Positions 52,060 through 61,034 of a stretch of 64,000 bases of DNA are shown here, in pieces; positions within the stretch are counted from its first letter, which is position 1; each line of letters begins with the position of its first letter. Under the pieces are notes generated by a model. The model ran no database searches and was not told the origin of the DNA. It was given only the letters and a program-made list of their open reading frames with translations. Origin of the DNA: Succinatimonas sp. UBA7265 (lineage in GTDB: Bacteria; Pseudomonadota; Gammaproteobacteria; Enterobacterales; Succinivibrionaceae). The stretch is from the NCBI GenBank assembly GCA_002473165.1, contig DKSD01000011.1, positions 1,700-65,699 on the forward strand, read 5' to 3'. The position numbers were made by a program, and so were the translations under genes.

Positions 52060-53412
52060 ATGTCATATTCAGAAAACGTACTGTCCGCTCTCAAGGCCCG
52101 CTATCCTTACCAGCCTGAATTCCTCCAGGCTGCCGAGGAGATCTTAAAGACGCTGCAGCCGGCGCTCGACAAGAACCCGGTTTACGAGAAGAACAAGATC
52201 CTCGAGCGCCTGACCGAGCCGGAGAGGACTTTCTCCTTCCGCGTCGAATGGGTTGACGACAAGGGCCAGATCCAGGTAAACCACGGCTACCGCGTGCAGT
52301 TTAACAGCGCGATCGGCCCCTACAAGGGCGGCCTGCGCTTCCACCCTTCCGTAAATGAGGGCATCTTAAAGTTCTTAGGCCTCGAGCAGATCTTAAAGAA
52401 CTCGCTCACCGGCACCCCCATCGGCGGCGCCAAGGGCGGCGCGGACTTTGATCCCAAGGGCAAGTCCGACAACGAGGTCATGCGCTTCTGCCAGGCCTTC
52501 ATGATCCAGCTTTACCGCTACATCGGCGCCACCGTCGACGTGCCGGCCGGCGACATCGGCGTCGGCGGCCGCGAGATCGGCTACCTCTACGGCGCCTACA
52601 AGCGCCTGACGACCCGCTATGAGGGCATCCTCACCGGCAAGGGCCTGACCTACGGCGGCTCGCTGGCCCGCACCGAGGCCACGGGCTACGGCCTCGTGTA
52701 CTTCACCGACGCCATGCTCAAAGACCGCGGCGATTCCTTAAAGGGCAAGATCTGCTCCGTCTCAGGCGCCGGCAACGTCGCCACCTACTGCTGCGAGAAG
52801 CTCTACCAGATGGGCGCCACCCCGGTCACCGTGTCCGACTCCCGCGGCTTCATCTACGATCCTAACGGCATCAAGGTCGACGTGCTCGAGCAGGTCAAGC
52901 AGCAGGAGCGCGCCCCGCTCTCCCGCTACGCCGAGCTCGTGCCCACCGCCAAGTTCACCCCGGTTTCCGCCTACCCTGCAGGCCGCCACCCGGTGTGGGA
53001 CGTCAAGGTCGACGCCGCCTTCCCGTGCGCGACGCAGAACGAGCTTAACGAAGAGGACGCCAAGGCCCTGTTAAAGAACGGCTGCAAGTGCGTCGCCGAG
53101 GGCGCGAACATGCCTTCGACGATCGGCGCCATCAACGAGTTCTTAAAGGCCGGCATCGCCTACGGCCCGGCCAAGGCTGCCAACGCCGGCGGCGTGGCCA
53201 CCTCCCAGCTCGAGATGGAGCAGAACGCCGGCATGACCGCCTGGACTTTTGAAGAGGTCGACGGCAAGCTGCACAACATCATGACGAACCTCTACAACAA
53301 CGCTGCCGCCACCGCCCGCGAGTTCAAGCTCGACGGCAACCTGGTGCTCGGCGCCAATATCGCCGGCTTCCGCAAGGTCGCCGAGGCCATGATCGCCCAG
53401 GGCGTGATCTAA
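52060..53412 (+). CDS. gdhA: glutamate dehydrogenase, hexameric, probably NADP-specific
   Basis: GdhA (450 residues; E. coli 447) aminates 2-oxoglutarate with ammonia and NADPH. The substrate lysines are in GPYKGGLRFHP and the catalytic Lys in PIGGAKGGADFDPKGKSD. The nucleotide-binding loop is VSGAGNVA, and the following SDSRGF, without an acidic residue at the end of the second strand, is typical of NADP-type enzymes. ATG 52060 has GGGAGGAT upstream. It provides the low-affinity route of ammonium assimilation next to the high-affinity glnA-gltBD route. Confidence 0.97.
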   Translation: MSYSENVLSALKARYPYQPEFLQAAEEILKTLQPALDKNPVYEKNKILERLTEPERTFSFRVEWVDDKGQIQVNHGYRVQFNSAIGPYKGGLRFHPSVNEGILKFLGLEQILKNSLTGTPIGGAKGGADFDPKGKSDNEVMRFCQAFMIQLYRYIGATVDVPAGDIGVGGREIGYLYGAYKRLTTRYEGILTGKGLTYGGSLARTEATGYGLVYFTDAMLKDRGDSLKGKICSVSGAGNVATYCCEKLYQMGATPVTVSDSRGFIYDPNGIKVDVLEQVKQQERAPLSRYAELVPTAKFTPVSAYPAGRHPVWDVKVDAAFPCATQNELNEEDAKALLKNGCKCVAEGANMPSTIGAINEFLKAGIAYGPAKAANAGGVATSQLEMEQNAGMTAWTFEEVDGKLHNIMTNLYNNAAATAREFKLDGNLVLGANIAGFRKVAEAMIAQGVI

Positions 53413-53428
53413 GCGCGCTTAATGCCAT

Positions 53429-53465
53429 AAGCCCCCGGGATCCTCAGGGTCCCGGGGGCTTTTTG
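53429..53465 (+). terminator. terminator of gdhA
   Basis: AAGCCCCCGGGA and TCCCGGGGGCTT form a 12-bp stem followed by a further TTT. The convergent AAA-type gene ends 31 bp further on. Confidence 0.9.
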
Positions 53466-53495
53466 CCGGCGTTTTGGCTGAAGCCGCGCTCAGGC

Positions 53496-55274
53496 CTAAG
53501 CCTTAACTTTCAGATCTTTGACAGCCACGGCGCACTGGCGGCGGCAGAAAGCGATGCCAAAACCTAAGATCCTGCGCATGCCTTGCTGCCTTACAGCCTC
53601 GGCATAGTCCTGGTCCTCAATTTGCTCAATAGCCTCAGAGGCTTTTTTGCTCAGATCTTTGCGATTTGCGGCATATTTAAGCTCGATCACCACTCCGGTT
53701 TTCCGATCCCGGGAGAGGAACGTGATGTCAGCATAGCCCTCTCCGCTGTCGGTATTGGAAGAGAGAGCGGAAATCAGATCTGACGATGAAACGAGGATCC
53801 CGTTGAGCATGCCGTGGTAATTGATTTCTTTGGGCTCCCTGCCGGCAAGATCGCGTGACGAAACAAACACACTCAGAGCGCTGCCTAAAGCCGCTGACAG
53901 CTCATCGGCATTGCCGCAGAGCAGCTGTTCCACGATCTTCTTTGAATAACTGTCAAAATATCTGCCGCCTCTTTTGCGGTAATAGGCCATGATATTGTCA
54001 TTAAAACACTGCCTGACCTCGGCATTGGGAATGCGGAACTCGTGTTCGCTGCGCTCGCCTGCTTTTACCAGCGTCAGATAGCCGGCATAAACCAGCAGGT
54101 TCCAAAACTGAGCGGGATCGTTCAAATCGAGTTCGCCGTAATTCATGCCTTCATCGATCCTGACTTCAATGCTCCCGCCGTCGAGCAGTTCCTGAAGTTT
54201 TTCGGCATTGGCTTCATCAAGCCCCGGCATAAACTGAGTGAGGATCCGGCTGCTGCTCGTTTTGTTCCAGTAAGCCTCCGGCCTGACCTTGGCCGGATCA
54301 TGCTTGTCGCACAGCGCCTCGACATAACAGCTGACATCCCACGGACAAAAGAGCTCACGGCCGTTAATGCTGTAGCCGTCGTACCAGCTTCTGGTCTTTT
54401 CGTAGAAATCTTCGAAGCCGTAATAGCCCAGCATGGCTTTGACCTCATCGGGAGTGAAGCCTAAAGCGGTGCAAAGGCTGTCACTTTGAGTTAACACCGA
54501 GTCAACAGTGAAATTGTTAAGCCCGGTGAAGATCCCCTCTTTTGTCGCCCTCAGGCAGCCTGTAAGGATCCCCTTGCAGACGTCGCCGTTCGTCTTAAGG
54601 GCGCTCCCCAGCATGACTCCGATCACCTTGCTGAATTTCTCGTAATAATTCCCAGTTACCGCTTTCTGCAGCGGTACGTCGTATTCATCTATAAGCAGAA
54701 CCGGTTTCCTGCCGCAGTGCTTGCGCAAAAAACCGCACAGTTTCTTAAGCGAGGTCTGCAGCGTCTTGATGCCGGCCTCAGTGCCTGAGCACAGCAGATC
54801 CTCATCCAAAAGTTTATTGAAAGATTTTTTCTCGCCGTCATTGAGCCTGGGGCTGTCTTTGAGCCACTCAAAGCTGTTGGCAAGATCCCATACCGTTTCT
54901 CCCAGCAGATCGCAGGCGTTTCTGAAATCCAGCCCGTCCACTTCCTTGAGCGTCAGCATCACTACCGGGTACCGGCCCATGTGTTTTTGGCAAAATTCCT
55001 GATCCTCAGTCACTTTCAAACCCTTGAAGAGTTTTTGCTGCGCTGAAATATCGCCGGGATGCTCGTAGTCCATCTCGAGGAAACGCCGCAGCATGCTCAT
55101 CGTAAGGGTTTTGCCAAAGCGCCTTGGCCGAAGCAGCAGCAGCCGGTTATCAGCCTCGAAGATCGGCCTGATATACCGGGTTTTGTCGACATAGTAGTAG
55201 CCGTTTTCTATGAAAGCGCTGAAGTCTTCGGGGCCGGCCTGCGCCTTGAGCAGAGCGCGCTTTTCTAAATCCAT
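53496..55274 (-). CDS. AAA-ATPase-like protein with C-terminal PD-(D/E)XK domain (1)
   Basis: This 592-residue protein belongs to a widespread gut-bacterial family of unknown function (AAA-ATPase-like plus DUF1703). After YYVDKT comes a shortened P-loop RPRRFGKT (49-56), and a Walker B strand KPVLLIDEYDVPLQ. A PD-(D/E)XK nuclease core closes the protein: ADITFLSRD then VVIELKYA. The start at 55274 (MDLEKRALL) has GAGG upstream; a longer in-frame start adds basic residues with no support. It is immediately followed, on the same strand upstream, by a diverged relative (55505-57262). Neither DNA cleavage nor a defence role is shown. Confidence 0.85.
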   Translation of the reverse strand: MDLEKRALLKAQAGPEDFSAFIENGYYYVDKTRYIRPIFEADNRLLLLRPRRFGKTLTMSMLRRFLEMDYEHPGDISAQQKLFKGLKVTEDQEFCQKHMGRYPVVMLTLKEVDGLDFRNACDLLGETVWDLANSFEWLKDSPRLNDGEKKSFNKLLDEDLLCSGTEAGIKTLQTSLKKLCGFLRKHCGRKPVLLIDEYDVPLQKAVTGNYYEKFSKVIGVMLGSALKTNGDVCKGILTGCLRATKEGIFTGLNNFTVDSVLTQSDSLCTALGFTPDEVKAMLGYYGFEDFYEKTRSWYDGYSINGRELFCPWDVSCYVEALCDKHDPAKVRPEAYWNKTSSSRILTQFMPGLDEANAEKLQELLDGGSIEVRIDEGMNYGELDLNDPAQFWNLLVYAGYLTLVKAGERSEHEFRIPNAEVRQCFNDNIMAYYRKRGGRYFDSYSKKIVEQLLCGNADELSAALGSALSVFVSSRDLAGREPKEINYHGMLNGILVSSSDLISALSSNTDSGEGYADITFLSRDRKTGVVIELKYAANRKDLSKKASEAIEQIEDQDYAEAVRQQGMRRILGFGIAFCRRQCAVAVKDLKVKA

Positions 55275-55504
55275 GGTGCTGTTCCGCCTCCAAATAACCC
55301 TTGCCAAATCCTTAAGTGAAATTGATCCCGGCCTTCAAAACGGTAAAACCCCGATCTCATCAAGCGCTAAGACCAAAACGCTCTGTGAGTTTTGCAGGAT
55401 CTTCCACTGTCAGCATTTTGCATTAGCGACAAACGTGCAATTGCCGGTATGTCCCGGTCAAAGCCTAAACCTGCTGTATTTTCATTTTATGAAAGTGCCG
55501 TATG

Positions 55505-57262
55505 TCAGGGCAGTTTTTCAACAGCCTTGGGCTCGGCGTTCACAAAGACTATGGCCCAGCAGTCGAGGTTCTGCACGTCTTTGAAATTAAGCGCCTTGCG
55601 GTAGCGCTCAAGCTGCGCTTTGGCCTCCTCAAGCTTTGCGGCTACAGCCTGGTCTGTGCCTTTGGCTTTGGGCAGGTATTTGAGCTCCAAAAGCAGGTTC
55701 CGCCCGCCGTTTTTCAGGCTGCGCGCGAAGATATCGGCGGCGCCGTGTTCTCCGTCATCGCACTCAAGTTTCGTCTCAAGTTTGCCCGCCCCGCCGTTTT
55801 CCAGGGTGAAGTAAAAGATGAGCTGCAGCGAGCGTTCGTTGAAGCCTGAGAAGCCGCCCCTTGAAGGTATTTTTTTAATCTGGCGGCTGACTTCGCTTAG
55901 AAGCGGCGCGATGTCGCCATTCTCTGCGAGTTTTTCAAGTTTGATGCCGTACGGCCTTTCAAAGCCGCTATTCTCGGCCACACAGTCGAGGAAGGTCTGA
56001 TAACAGGCCTCGTTGGGGCAACGGTACCAGACATCCAGGCTCGCATCGCCGGTCCTCTTTGGATCACGGGTCAGAAAGCCCATGTACGTCAGTATCGAGA
56101 CCGCCTGCTCCCTGCCGAAATTATTTGCTTTGTTCAGGTTCAGATCTTTGGGCTCTCCTGAAGCAATTCCCTCGCGCCTGAAAATGGCGCCTGTGAGTTC
56201 ATCGGCGACGCCTGGTTCGGCAAGGTTGAGCATGCCTCCAAGTTTGCCGGCGTCCATGTCGGAGCTGCTGTCGGTCAAAGCCCTAGGGATCTCACGCTCT
56301 TTGATGAGGCTGTGCAGGAACGTCAGGCACATGTTGGGGCAGAAGATCTTCTCCGTCGCTTGTTTTGAGAACAGGTAGCCGTCATAGCGCTGTTCCATAA
56401 CGTCCATGATCTGAGCCTTGTTTATGCCGCCTAAAAGGCTGAAATCCACGGTCTCATCGATGATCTGTGAGAGTTCGTCATGCGTGAACCCGGCCATGGC
56501 GTTGAACTCGGCGTCCGCGCTGATGTTGGTGCCGATGTTGAAGCCTGAGGTCATTGAATCCAGCGAGATCGCCGACACTCCGGTCATGAAGATCTTTGCA
56601 ATCGGCTTGTCTTTCTCAGGGCCTTTGTAGCGTTTGAGGCAGGTATAGAAAGACTTGACCAGTCCGCTGTGGCCCTCCTCGGTTGATGTCAGATCGCGGA
56701 AGGCTTCACGGTCTTTGGAGAGCACCTCATTGATAAAATGATCGTATTCATCGATGATGAAGTACAGCCATTCCCCGGACTTTGAATGACTGCGAAAATT
56801 GGCGATGAATCTGGTTATAACTTTTGCAGGATCATCGCCGGGATCCTTTTCAAAAAAGCTCGCCGGCAGCCCCCTGTCGGGATAGCGGTCCGAAAAATCC
56901 TTGAAAGCTCCGCAAAGCTCTGAGATCAGCCCGCCGGCGATCCCTGAGACTTTTGAGGTGACAGAGGAGAAGTCCAGCCTCACGCAGTAATAGGAATTTT
57001 TATACTCGGTGGGATGGCTGTAAATCCAGGTTCCCTTAAAGTTGTTCTCAAAGTCCGGCGCCTTGCTTTTGTCGTAATAATTAAACAGGATGTCGGTAAA
57101 CAGCGTCTTGCCAAAGCGCCGCGGGCGCAGAAAAACCGGTACGTCAGGAGAATCAGGGCGTTCAAGAATTTCAATGTAATTTGTCTTATCGGCAAAGGCG
57201 AGCCTGCGCGCCATAATGTATGAAAGCGAAGCGATCCCCGGCTGAATATATCTGAGTTTCAT
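55505..57262 (-). CDS. AAA-ATPase-like protein with C-terminal PD-(D/E)XK domain (2)
   Basis: This 585-residue protein has the same layout as its neighbour: ADKTNYI, then P-loop RPRRFGKT (46-53), Walker B WLYFIIDEYDHF, a middle helical part with SGFNIGTN, and a C-terminal nuclease core AADIFARSL then LLLELKYLPKA. Overall identity to the neighbour looks low apart from these motifs, so they are old paralogues or separate arrivals and not a recent duplication. The ATG at 57262 has GAGGA eight bases upstream. It is divergent from kdsA. A 230 bp gap separates it from the other gene, so they may or may not be one operon. Confidence 0.85.
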   Translation of the reverse strand: MKLRYIQPGIASLSYIMARRLAFADKTNYIEILERPDSPDVPVFLRPRRFGKTLFTDILFNYYDKSKAPDFENNFKGTWIYSHPTEYKNSYYCVRLDFSSVTSKVSGIAGGLISELCGAFKDFSDRYPDRGLPASFFEKDPGDDPAKVITRFIANFRSHSKSGEWLYFIIDEYDHFINEVLSKDREAFRDLTSTEEGHSGLVKSFYTCLKRYKGPEKDKPIAKIFMTGVSAISLDSMTSGFNIGTNISADAEFNAMAGFTHDELSQIIDETVDFSLLGGINKAQIMDVMEQRYDGYLFSKQATEKIFCPNMCLTFLHSLIKEREIPRALTDSSSDMDAGKLGGMLNLAEPGVADELTGAIFRREGIASGEPKDLNLNKANNFGREQAVSILTYMGFLTRDPKRTGDASLDVWYRCPNEACYQTFLDCVAENSGFERPYGIKLEKLAENGDIAPLLSEVSRQIKKIPSRGGFSGFNERSLQLIFYFTLENGGAGKLETKLECDDGEHGAADIFARSLKNGGRNLLLELKYLPKAKGTDQAVAAKLEEAKAQLERYRKALNFKDVQNLDCWAIVFVNAEPKAVEKLP

Positions 57263-57404
57263 ATGGCAGTTCCTCATGCTTATATCTTATTTTATCATCT
57301 ATTTTTCACTGTTTTTTGGGTTAACGAACCGGCCTGGCTGAACATCTCACAGCCCCTGGCTCTGGTCCTGCCAGGCGGGCACCCCTGAAGCAGTCATGCC
57401 GCTC

Positions 57405-57432
57405 TTGCAATGTCTTTTAATCAAATTAGAAT
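57405..57432 (+). promoter_or_regulatory. sigma-70 promoter of kdsAD
   Basis: TTGCAA and TAGAAT are spaced by 16 bases, with four and five matches to consensus. Transcription would start near 57439, 28 bases before the TTG start of kdsA. Confidence 0.6.
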
Positions 57433-57466
57433 GTAAGTTCAGTCTATCGCGTCACAAGGAGCTTCT

Positions 57467-58219
57467 TTGAAACCCGTTTTCATCGCCGGCCCCTGCGTCA
57501 TCGAATCGCAGGAGCTGCTCTCAGAGGTTGCCCGCGAGATCGTCAGGCTCAATGACACTTACGGCATCCGGATCATCTTTAAAGCCTCGTTTGACAAAGC
57601 CAACCGCACCTCGCTGCGCTCCTTCCGCGGCCCGGGCCTTGAAAAAGGCGTAGCCATGCTCAAAAAAGTCAAAGACGAATTCGGCCTTAAGATCCTCACG
57701 GACATCCACGAGGCCTGGCAGGCGCAGCCGGTGTCCGAGGTCGCCGATGTTTTGCAGATCCCCGCATTCCTCTGCCGCCAGACCGATCTCATCACCGCCG
57801 CGGCCAAAACCGGCAGGATCATCAATATCAAGAAAGCGCAGTTCCTCTCAGGAAAAGACATGCGCTACCCCGTGGAAAAAGCCCGCGACGCCGGGGCCAA
57901 AGAGGTCTGGCTTACCGAGCGCGGCAGCTGCTTTGGCTACAACAACCTCGTTGTCGATTTCCGCAATATTCCGGACATGAAAGAGTTAGTGCCGACGGTG
58001 ATCATGGACTGCACGCACAGCGTGCAGCGCCCGGGCTCGGGCAACGGCTCCACGGGCGGCGATCGCCGCTTCGTGCCCATGATGGCCAAAGCCGCGCAGG
58101 CTTTCGGCGCCACGGGGTATTTCTTTGAGGTCCACCCCGATCCTGACAAAGCTTTAAGCGACGGCCCCAACATGCTGCGCCTTGAAGATCTCGAAGCCGT
58201 GACAGGAGGACTGCTGTGA
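57467..58219 (+). CDS. kdsA: KDO-8-phosphate synthase, metal-dependent type
   Basis: KdsA (250 residues) condenses PEP and arabinose 5-phosphate for lipopolysaccharide inner-core KDO. The N-terminus reads FIAGPCVIES, with Cys where E. coli KdsA has Asn (FGGMNVLES). Together with His and Glu in FFEVHPDP and the Asp in LSDGP this is the metal site of the class II enzymes such as Aquifex KdsA. The rest (IPAFLCRQTDLI, LTERGSCFGYNNLVVDF) is also closer to that branch. The start is TTG 57467 with AAGGAG upstream. The stop overlaps kdsD (GTGA). It is shorter than E. coli KdsA (284). Confidence 0.95.
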   Translation: MKPVFIAGPCVIESQELLSEVAREIVRLNDTYGIRIIFKASFDKANRTSLRSFRGPGLEKGVAMLKKVKDEFGLKILTDIHEAWQAQPVSEVADVLQIPAFLCRQTDLITAAAKTGRIINIKKAQFLSGKDMRYPVEKARDAGAKEVWLTERGSCFGYNNLVVDFRNIPDMKELVPTVIMDCTHSVQRPGSGNGSTGGDRRFVPMMAKAAQAFGATGYFFEVHPDPDKALSDGPNMLRLEDLEAVTGGLL

Positions 58220-59190
58220 GCGCGAACGCTGAAAACCGGACTGCCTGCCGCCAGTACGGCGAGCAGTGCTTAAGGGAGGAAGCGCAGGCGCTTTTAGGCC
58301 TCATCCCCCAGCTTGACGACAATTTCGATGCCGCAGCACAGCTCATCTTAAACTGCCGCGGCAAGCTCATCGTCACCGGCGTGGGCAAGAGCGGCCATAT
58401 CGGCGCCAAGATCGCGGCCACTCTGGCCTCAACCGGCACCCCGGCTTTTTTTGTAAACCCGCTTGACGCCTACCACGGCGATCTCGGCGTGATAGGCGAG
58501 GATGACGTGGTGCTGGCGATCTCCTACTCAGGAAACACCGACGAGCTGCTGCGTTTCATCCCGCTGCTCTTAAAGCGCCGCGTCAAAATCATCGGCATGA
58601 GCGGCTTTAAAGACTCGCTGCTAGGCCGCTACTCTGATGTGTTTTTGCGCGCGCACGTCGAGCGCGAGGCCGATCCCAACAATCTCGCCCCGACAGCGTC
58701 CACGACGGCAGCGCTCGCGTTAGGCGACGCCCTGGCCTGCGCGCTCATCAGGCTGCGCGCGTTTAAGAGCGAGGATTTTGCGCAGTTCCACCCGGGCGGG
58801 AGCCTGGGGCGCAGGCTGCTTACCACCGCCGAGGATGTCATGCACAAAGCCCCGCTGCCCTGCCTTGCCCCGGACACGCGCTTAGGCGATGCGCTCATCG
58901 CCATCTCAGACGGCAAGCTGGGCTTAGGCATCATCAACGCCCCCGACGGGACGCTTTTGGGCCTCATCACCGACGGCGACATGCGCCGGGCCATGCAGAA
59001 AAACCGCGAGCGCTTCTTTGAAACGCGCTGCGAGGAGGTCATGACAAAAGAGCCCTGCTGCGTCAGCCCTCAAACCCGCATCGCCGAGGTGGAAAAGCTC
59101 TTCTCGCAGCGCCTCATCCACTCGGTGCTCGTAACCGATGACAGGCATCAGGTCATCGGCGTCGTCGATCAGTTCCAGTGCATGCTTTAA
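58216..59190 (+). CDS. kdsD: arabinose-5-phosphate isomerase (KdsD/KpsF/GutQ family)
   Basis: KdsD (324 residues) converts ribulose 5-phosphate to arabinose 5-phosphate, the substrate of KdsA. The SIS domain begins with VTGVGKSGHIGAKIAATLASTGTP and includes AISYSGNTDELL. Two CBS domains (about 205-324) follow, ending VIGVVDQFQCML. The GTG start overlaps the kdsA stop and uses AGGAGGA, so the two enzymes of the same pathway are made together. Confidence 0.95.
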   Translation: MSANAENRTACRQYGEQCLREEAQALLGLIPQLDDNFDAAAQLILNCRGKLIVTGVGKSGHIGAKIAATLASTGTPAFFVNPLDAYHGDLGVIGEDDVVLAISYSGNTDELLRFIPLLLKRRVKIIGMSGFKDSLLGRYSDVFLRAHVEREADPNNLAPTASTTAALALGDALACALIRLRAFKSEDFAQFHPGGSLGRRLLTTAEDVMHKAPLPCLAPDTRLGDALIAISDGKLGLGIINAPDGTLLGLITDGDMRRAMQKNRERFFETRCEEVMTKEPCCVSPQTRIAEVEKLFSQRLIHSVLVTDDRHQVIGVVDQFQCML

Positions 59191-59224
59191 GCGGGATTTT
59201 CCTTTAATCCTCCATCCTTGCAAA

Positions 59225-59255
59225 GCAGGCGGCCTCAGGCCGCCTGCGCTGTTTT
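59225..59255 (+). terminator. terminator of kdsAD
   Basis: GCAGGCGGCC and GGCCGCCTGC form a perfect 10-bp stem with a three-base loop, followed by GCTGTTTT. Confidence 0.85.
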
Positions 59256-59546
59256 CAGGAGCGCAACCAGATGCGCTTTGGGCATTTGTCCTTCATACAG
59301 ATCAGATCAGTTGCGGATTTAACAGGCAGATTGCGATCTTTGCGGAAAATGCTTTAGGCGCAAAAACTTGTATGCAATTTATGGGGCTGCTGTATTTGCG
59401 CCAGGGTTTACGTACCGGGAAGGACCCGACTTGGGCGAGAAAAAAGATCAGATCAATTTTCAAAGTGCGACTTACAGCACAGCAGCGCCGGCCCCGCTTT
59501 GTTTTAATGATGCCATTGCTACATGATCATTTATGGAGTGTTAATC
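59256..59546. other. gap before the SDR gene with two 11-bp direct repeats
   Basis: No gene is seen. The sequence AGATCAGATCA occurs at 59299-59309 and again at 59445-59455, 146 bp apart. A weak promoter (TTGTAT-N17-TGTATT, about 59369-59397) lies between them. Such placing would suit a looping repressor, but no regulator is identified. Confidence 0.4.
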
Positions 59547-60302
59547 ATGATCCTCAAAGGCAAAAATGCAGTGGTGTCCGGCGGCAGCCGCGGCATCGGC
59601 TTTGCGATCGCCAAGCTCTTCTTTGAAGAGGGCGCTAACGTCTACATCATGTCCAGAAACGCTGAGAAGCTCGCCGAGGCGGCCAAGCGCATCGATCCCA
59701 AGACCGAGCGCTGCCACGCGGTGCAGTGTGACGTCAGCTCCCAGAGCTCGGTGAACGACGCCTTTGCACGCATCAAGGCCGACGGCGTGAAGATCGACAT
59801 CCTCGTCAATGACGCCGGCGTCAACCTCCGCGGCCCGCTGGAGGAGATGGATCTTGAGACCTGGCAGAAAGTCCTCGACATCAACCTCACCGGCACGTTT
59901 CTGCTCACAAAGAAAGTCTTCGAGGACATGAAGGCTCAGGGCAAGGGCAAGATCATCAACATCGCCTCCCTGATGTCCGAGGTCGCCCGTCCGACCATCA
60001 GCCCGTACGTAGCCTCCAAGGGCGGCGTCAAGATGTTCACGAAAGCGATCGCCGTGGAGTGGGCCAAGTACCACATCCAGGCCAACGCCATCATCCCGGG
60101 CTACATCGAGACTGAGATGAACGCTCCGCTGATCGCCGATCAGGCTTTCAACTCCAAGATCGTCGACCGCACTCCGGCCGCCCGCTGGGGCAAGCCTGAG
60201 GAAGTCGCCCAGGCAGCGCTGTTCTTCGCGTCGCCGGCCTCTGATTTCGTCACTGGCCAGGCTCTGGCTGTCGACGGCGGCATCCTCGCAGCTCTCATGT
60301 AA
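59547..60302 (+). CDS. short-chain dehydrogenase, gluconate 5-dehydrogenase-like
   Basis: This 251-residue SDR has the cofactor motif VSGGSRGIGFAIA, NDAGV, the catalytic Ser in NIASLMSE and Tyr-Lys in ISPYVASKGGVKM. The region PYVASKGGVKMFTKAIAVEWAKYHIQANAIIPGYIETEM and DRTPAARWGKPEE resembles IdnO (5-keto-gluconate reductase) more than FabG. The substrate is therefore probably a sugar acid or ketogluconate; a beta-ketoacyl-ACP reductase role is possible but less likely. The ATG at 59547 has GGAG nine bases upstream. Confidence 0.85.
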   Translation: MILKGKNAVVSGGSRGIGFAIAKLFFEEGANVYIMSRNAEKLAEAAKRIDPKTERCHAVQCDVSSQSSVNDAFARIKADGVKIDILVNDAGVNLRGPLEEMDLETWQKVLDINLTGTFLLTKKVFEDMKAQGKGKIINIASLMSEVARPTISPYVASKGGVKMFTKAIAVEWAKYHIQANAIIPGYIETEMNAPLIADQAFNSKIVDRTPAARWGKPEEVAQAALFFASPASDFVTGQALAVDGGILAALM

Positions 60303-60322
60303 GAGGGGCGCATAAAATCATG

Positions 60323-60348
60323 CGGGGAGGCTCAGGCCTCCCCGTTTT
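60323..60348 (+). terminator. terminator of the SDR gene
   Basis: CGGGGAGGC and GGCCTCCCCG pair around TCA and are followed by TTTT. Confidence 0.8.
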
Positions 60349-60429
60349 AGTCAGTGCGGCAAAGACACAACCGACACAGATCACAGCTCCACTAATTGAC
60401 CGTTCACATCTCTTAAATCTTCATCTATT

Positions 60430-60762
60430 TCAAATTGCCGACGAAACTTCCCTAACCAAAGCTTTTTCTGCCAGTTTATTGACAGAAATATGCTCCTTTT
60501 TTGCAGCCAAAGCGATGAGGCTGTGCAATTTTGGAGAAATTCGAACGGTAAATTTCCCTGAATATGGCTTTTCCGGGATTACACCGTCTTCTTTGCACCA
60601 AGCAATATAATCATCAACCGAATCATGAAAGGCCTGTTCAATTTCTTTGACTGACTCTCCTTCGAAAGTGATGACGTCACGGGTGTTAATAACATCGCCA
60701 TGAAAGATTTTGGCATCATCATCATATTCAACCATGCCAATGTAACCCTTATATTTCATCAT
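60430..60762 (-). CDS. hicB: HicB-family antitoxin
   Basis: HicB (110 residues) has the partly degenerate RNase H-like N-terminal domain (YIGMVEYDDDAKIFHGDVIN, FHDSVDDYI) and a C-terminal ribbon-helix-helix segment (GKFTVRISPKLHSLIALAAKK) that would bind its operator. It overlaps the end of hicA by 14 bp and uses AAGGAAC as ribosome site. AT content is well above that of the neighbours, consistent with transfer. Confidence 0.9.
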   Translation of the reverse strand: MMKYKGYIGMVEYDDDAKIFHGDVINTRDVITFEGESVKEIEQAFHDSVDDYIAWCKEDGVIPEKPYSGKFTVRISPKLHSLIALAAKKEHISVNKLAEKALVREVSSAI

Positions 60763-61027
60763 GTTCCTTTGATTCCTTGTTTAAACCTGCTGCTTGCAGG
60801 AATTTACGTACAGATTTCACAGCACCTTTATCAGTTGTATTTTCAGGATGTGGGCGATGAAACACTGCTCGAACACCGTTGAGTTTTATTCTTACGCGCG
60901 AACCATTGCCTTCACTGATTTCAGCGCCTAATGCGCTAAACATAGATTCTATATCTGACCAATCGATTCCTGATAAAACAGGATCATGCCAAATTTTTTC
61001 CCATGTTTTTGCCTGTTTTGTATTCAT
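60749..61027 (-). CDS. hicA: HicA-like mRNA interferase toxin
   Basis: HicA (92 residues) has the dsRBD-like fold that cleaves mRNA: the active-site His lies in the core AVFHRPHPE and the C-terminal helix is KGAVKSVRKFLQAAGL. The N-terminus is about 25 residues longer than the shortest HicA. No clear ribosome site precedes the ATG at 61027. The downstream hicB overlaps it, giving the usual toxin-first order for this family. Confidence 0.88.
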   Translation of the reverse strand: MNTKQAKTWEKIWHDPVLSGIDWSDIESMFSALGAEISEGNGSRVRIKLNGVRAVFHRPHPENTTDKGAVKSVRKFLQAAGLNKESKEHDEI

Positions 61028-61034
61028 AGTTAAA

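Noticed and set aside
59138..59626. Plus-strand frame of 162 codons spanning the end of kdsD and start of the SDR gene
   Set aside because: It runs across a strong terminator and overlaps two real genes in another frame; no motif or ribosome site.
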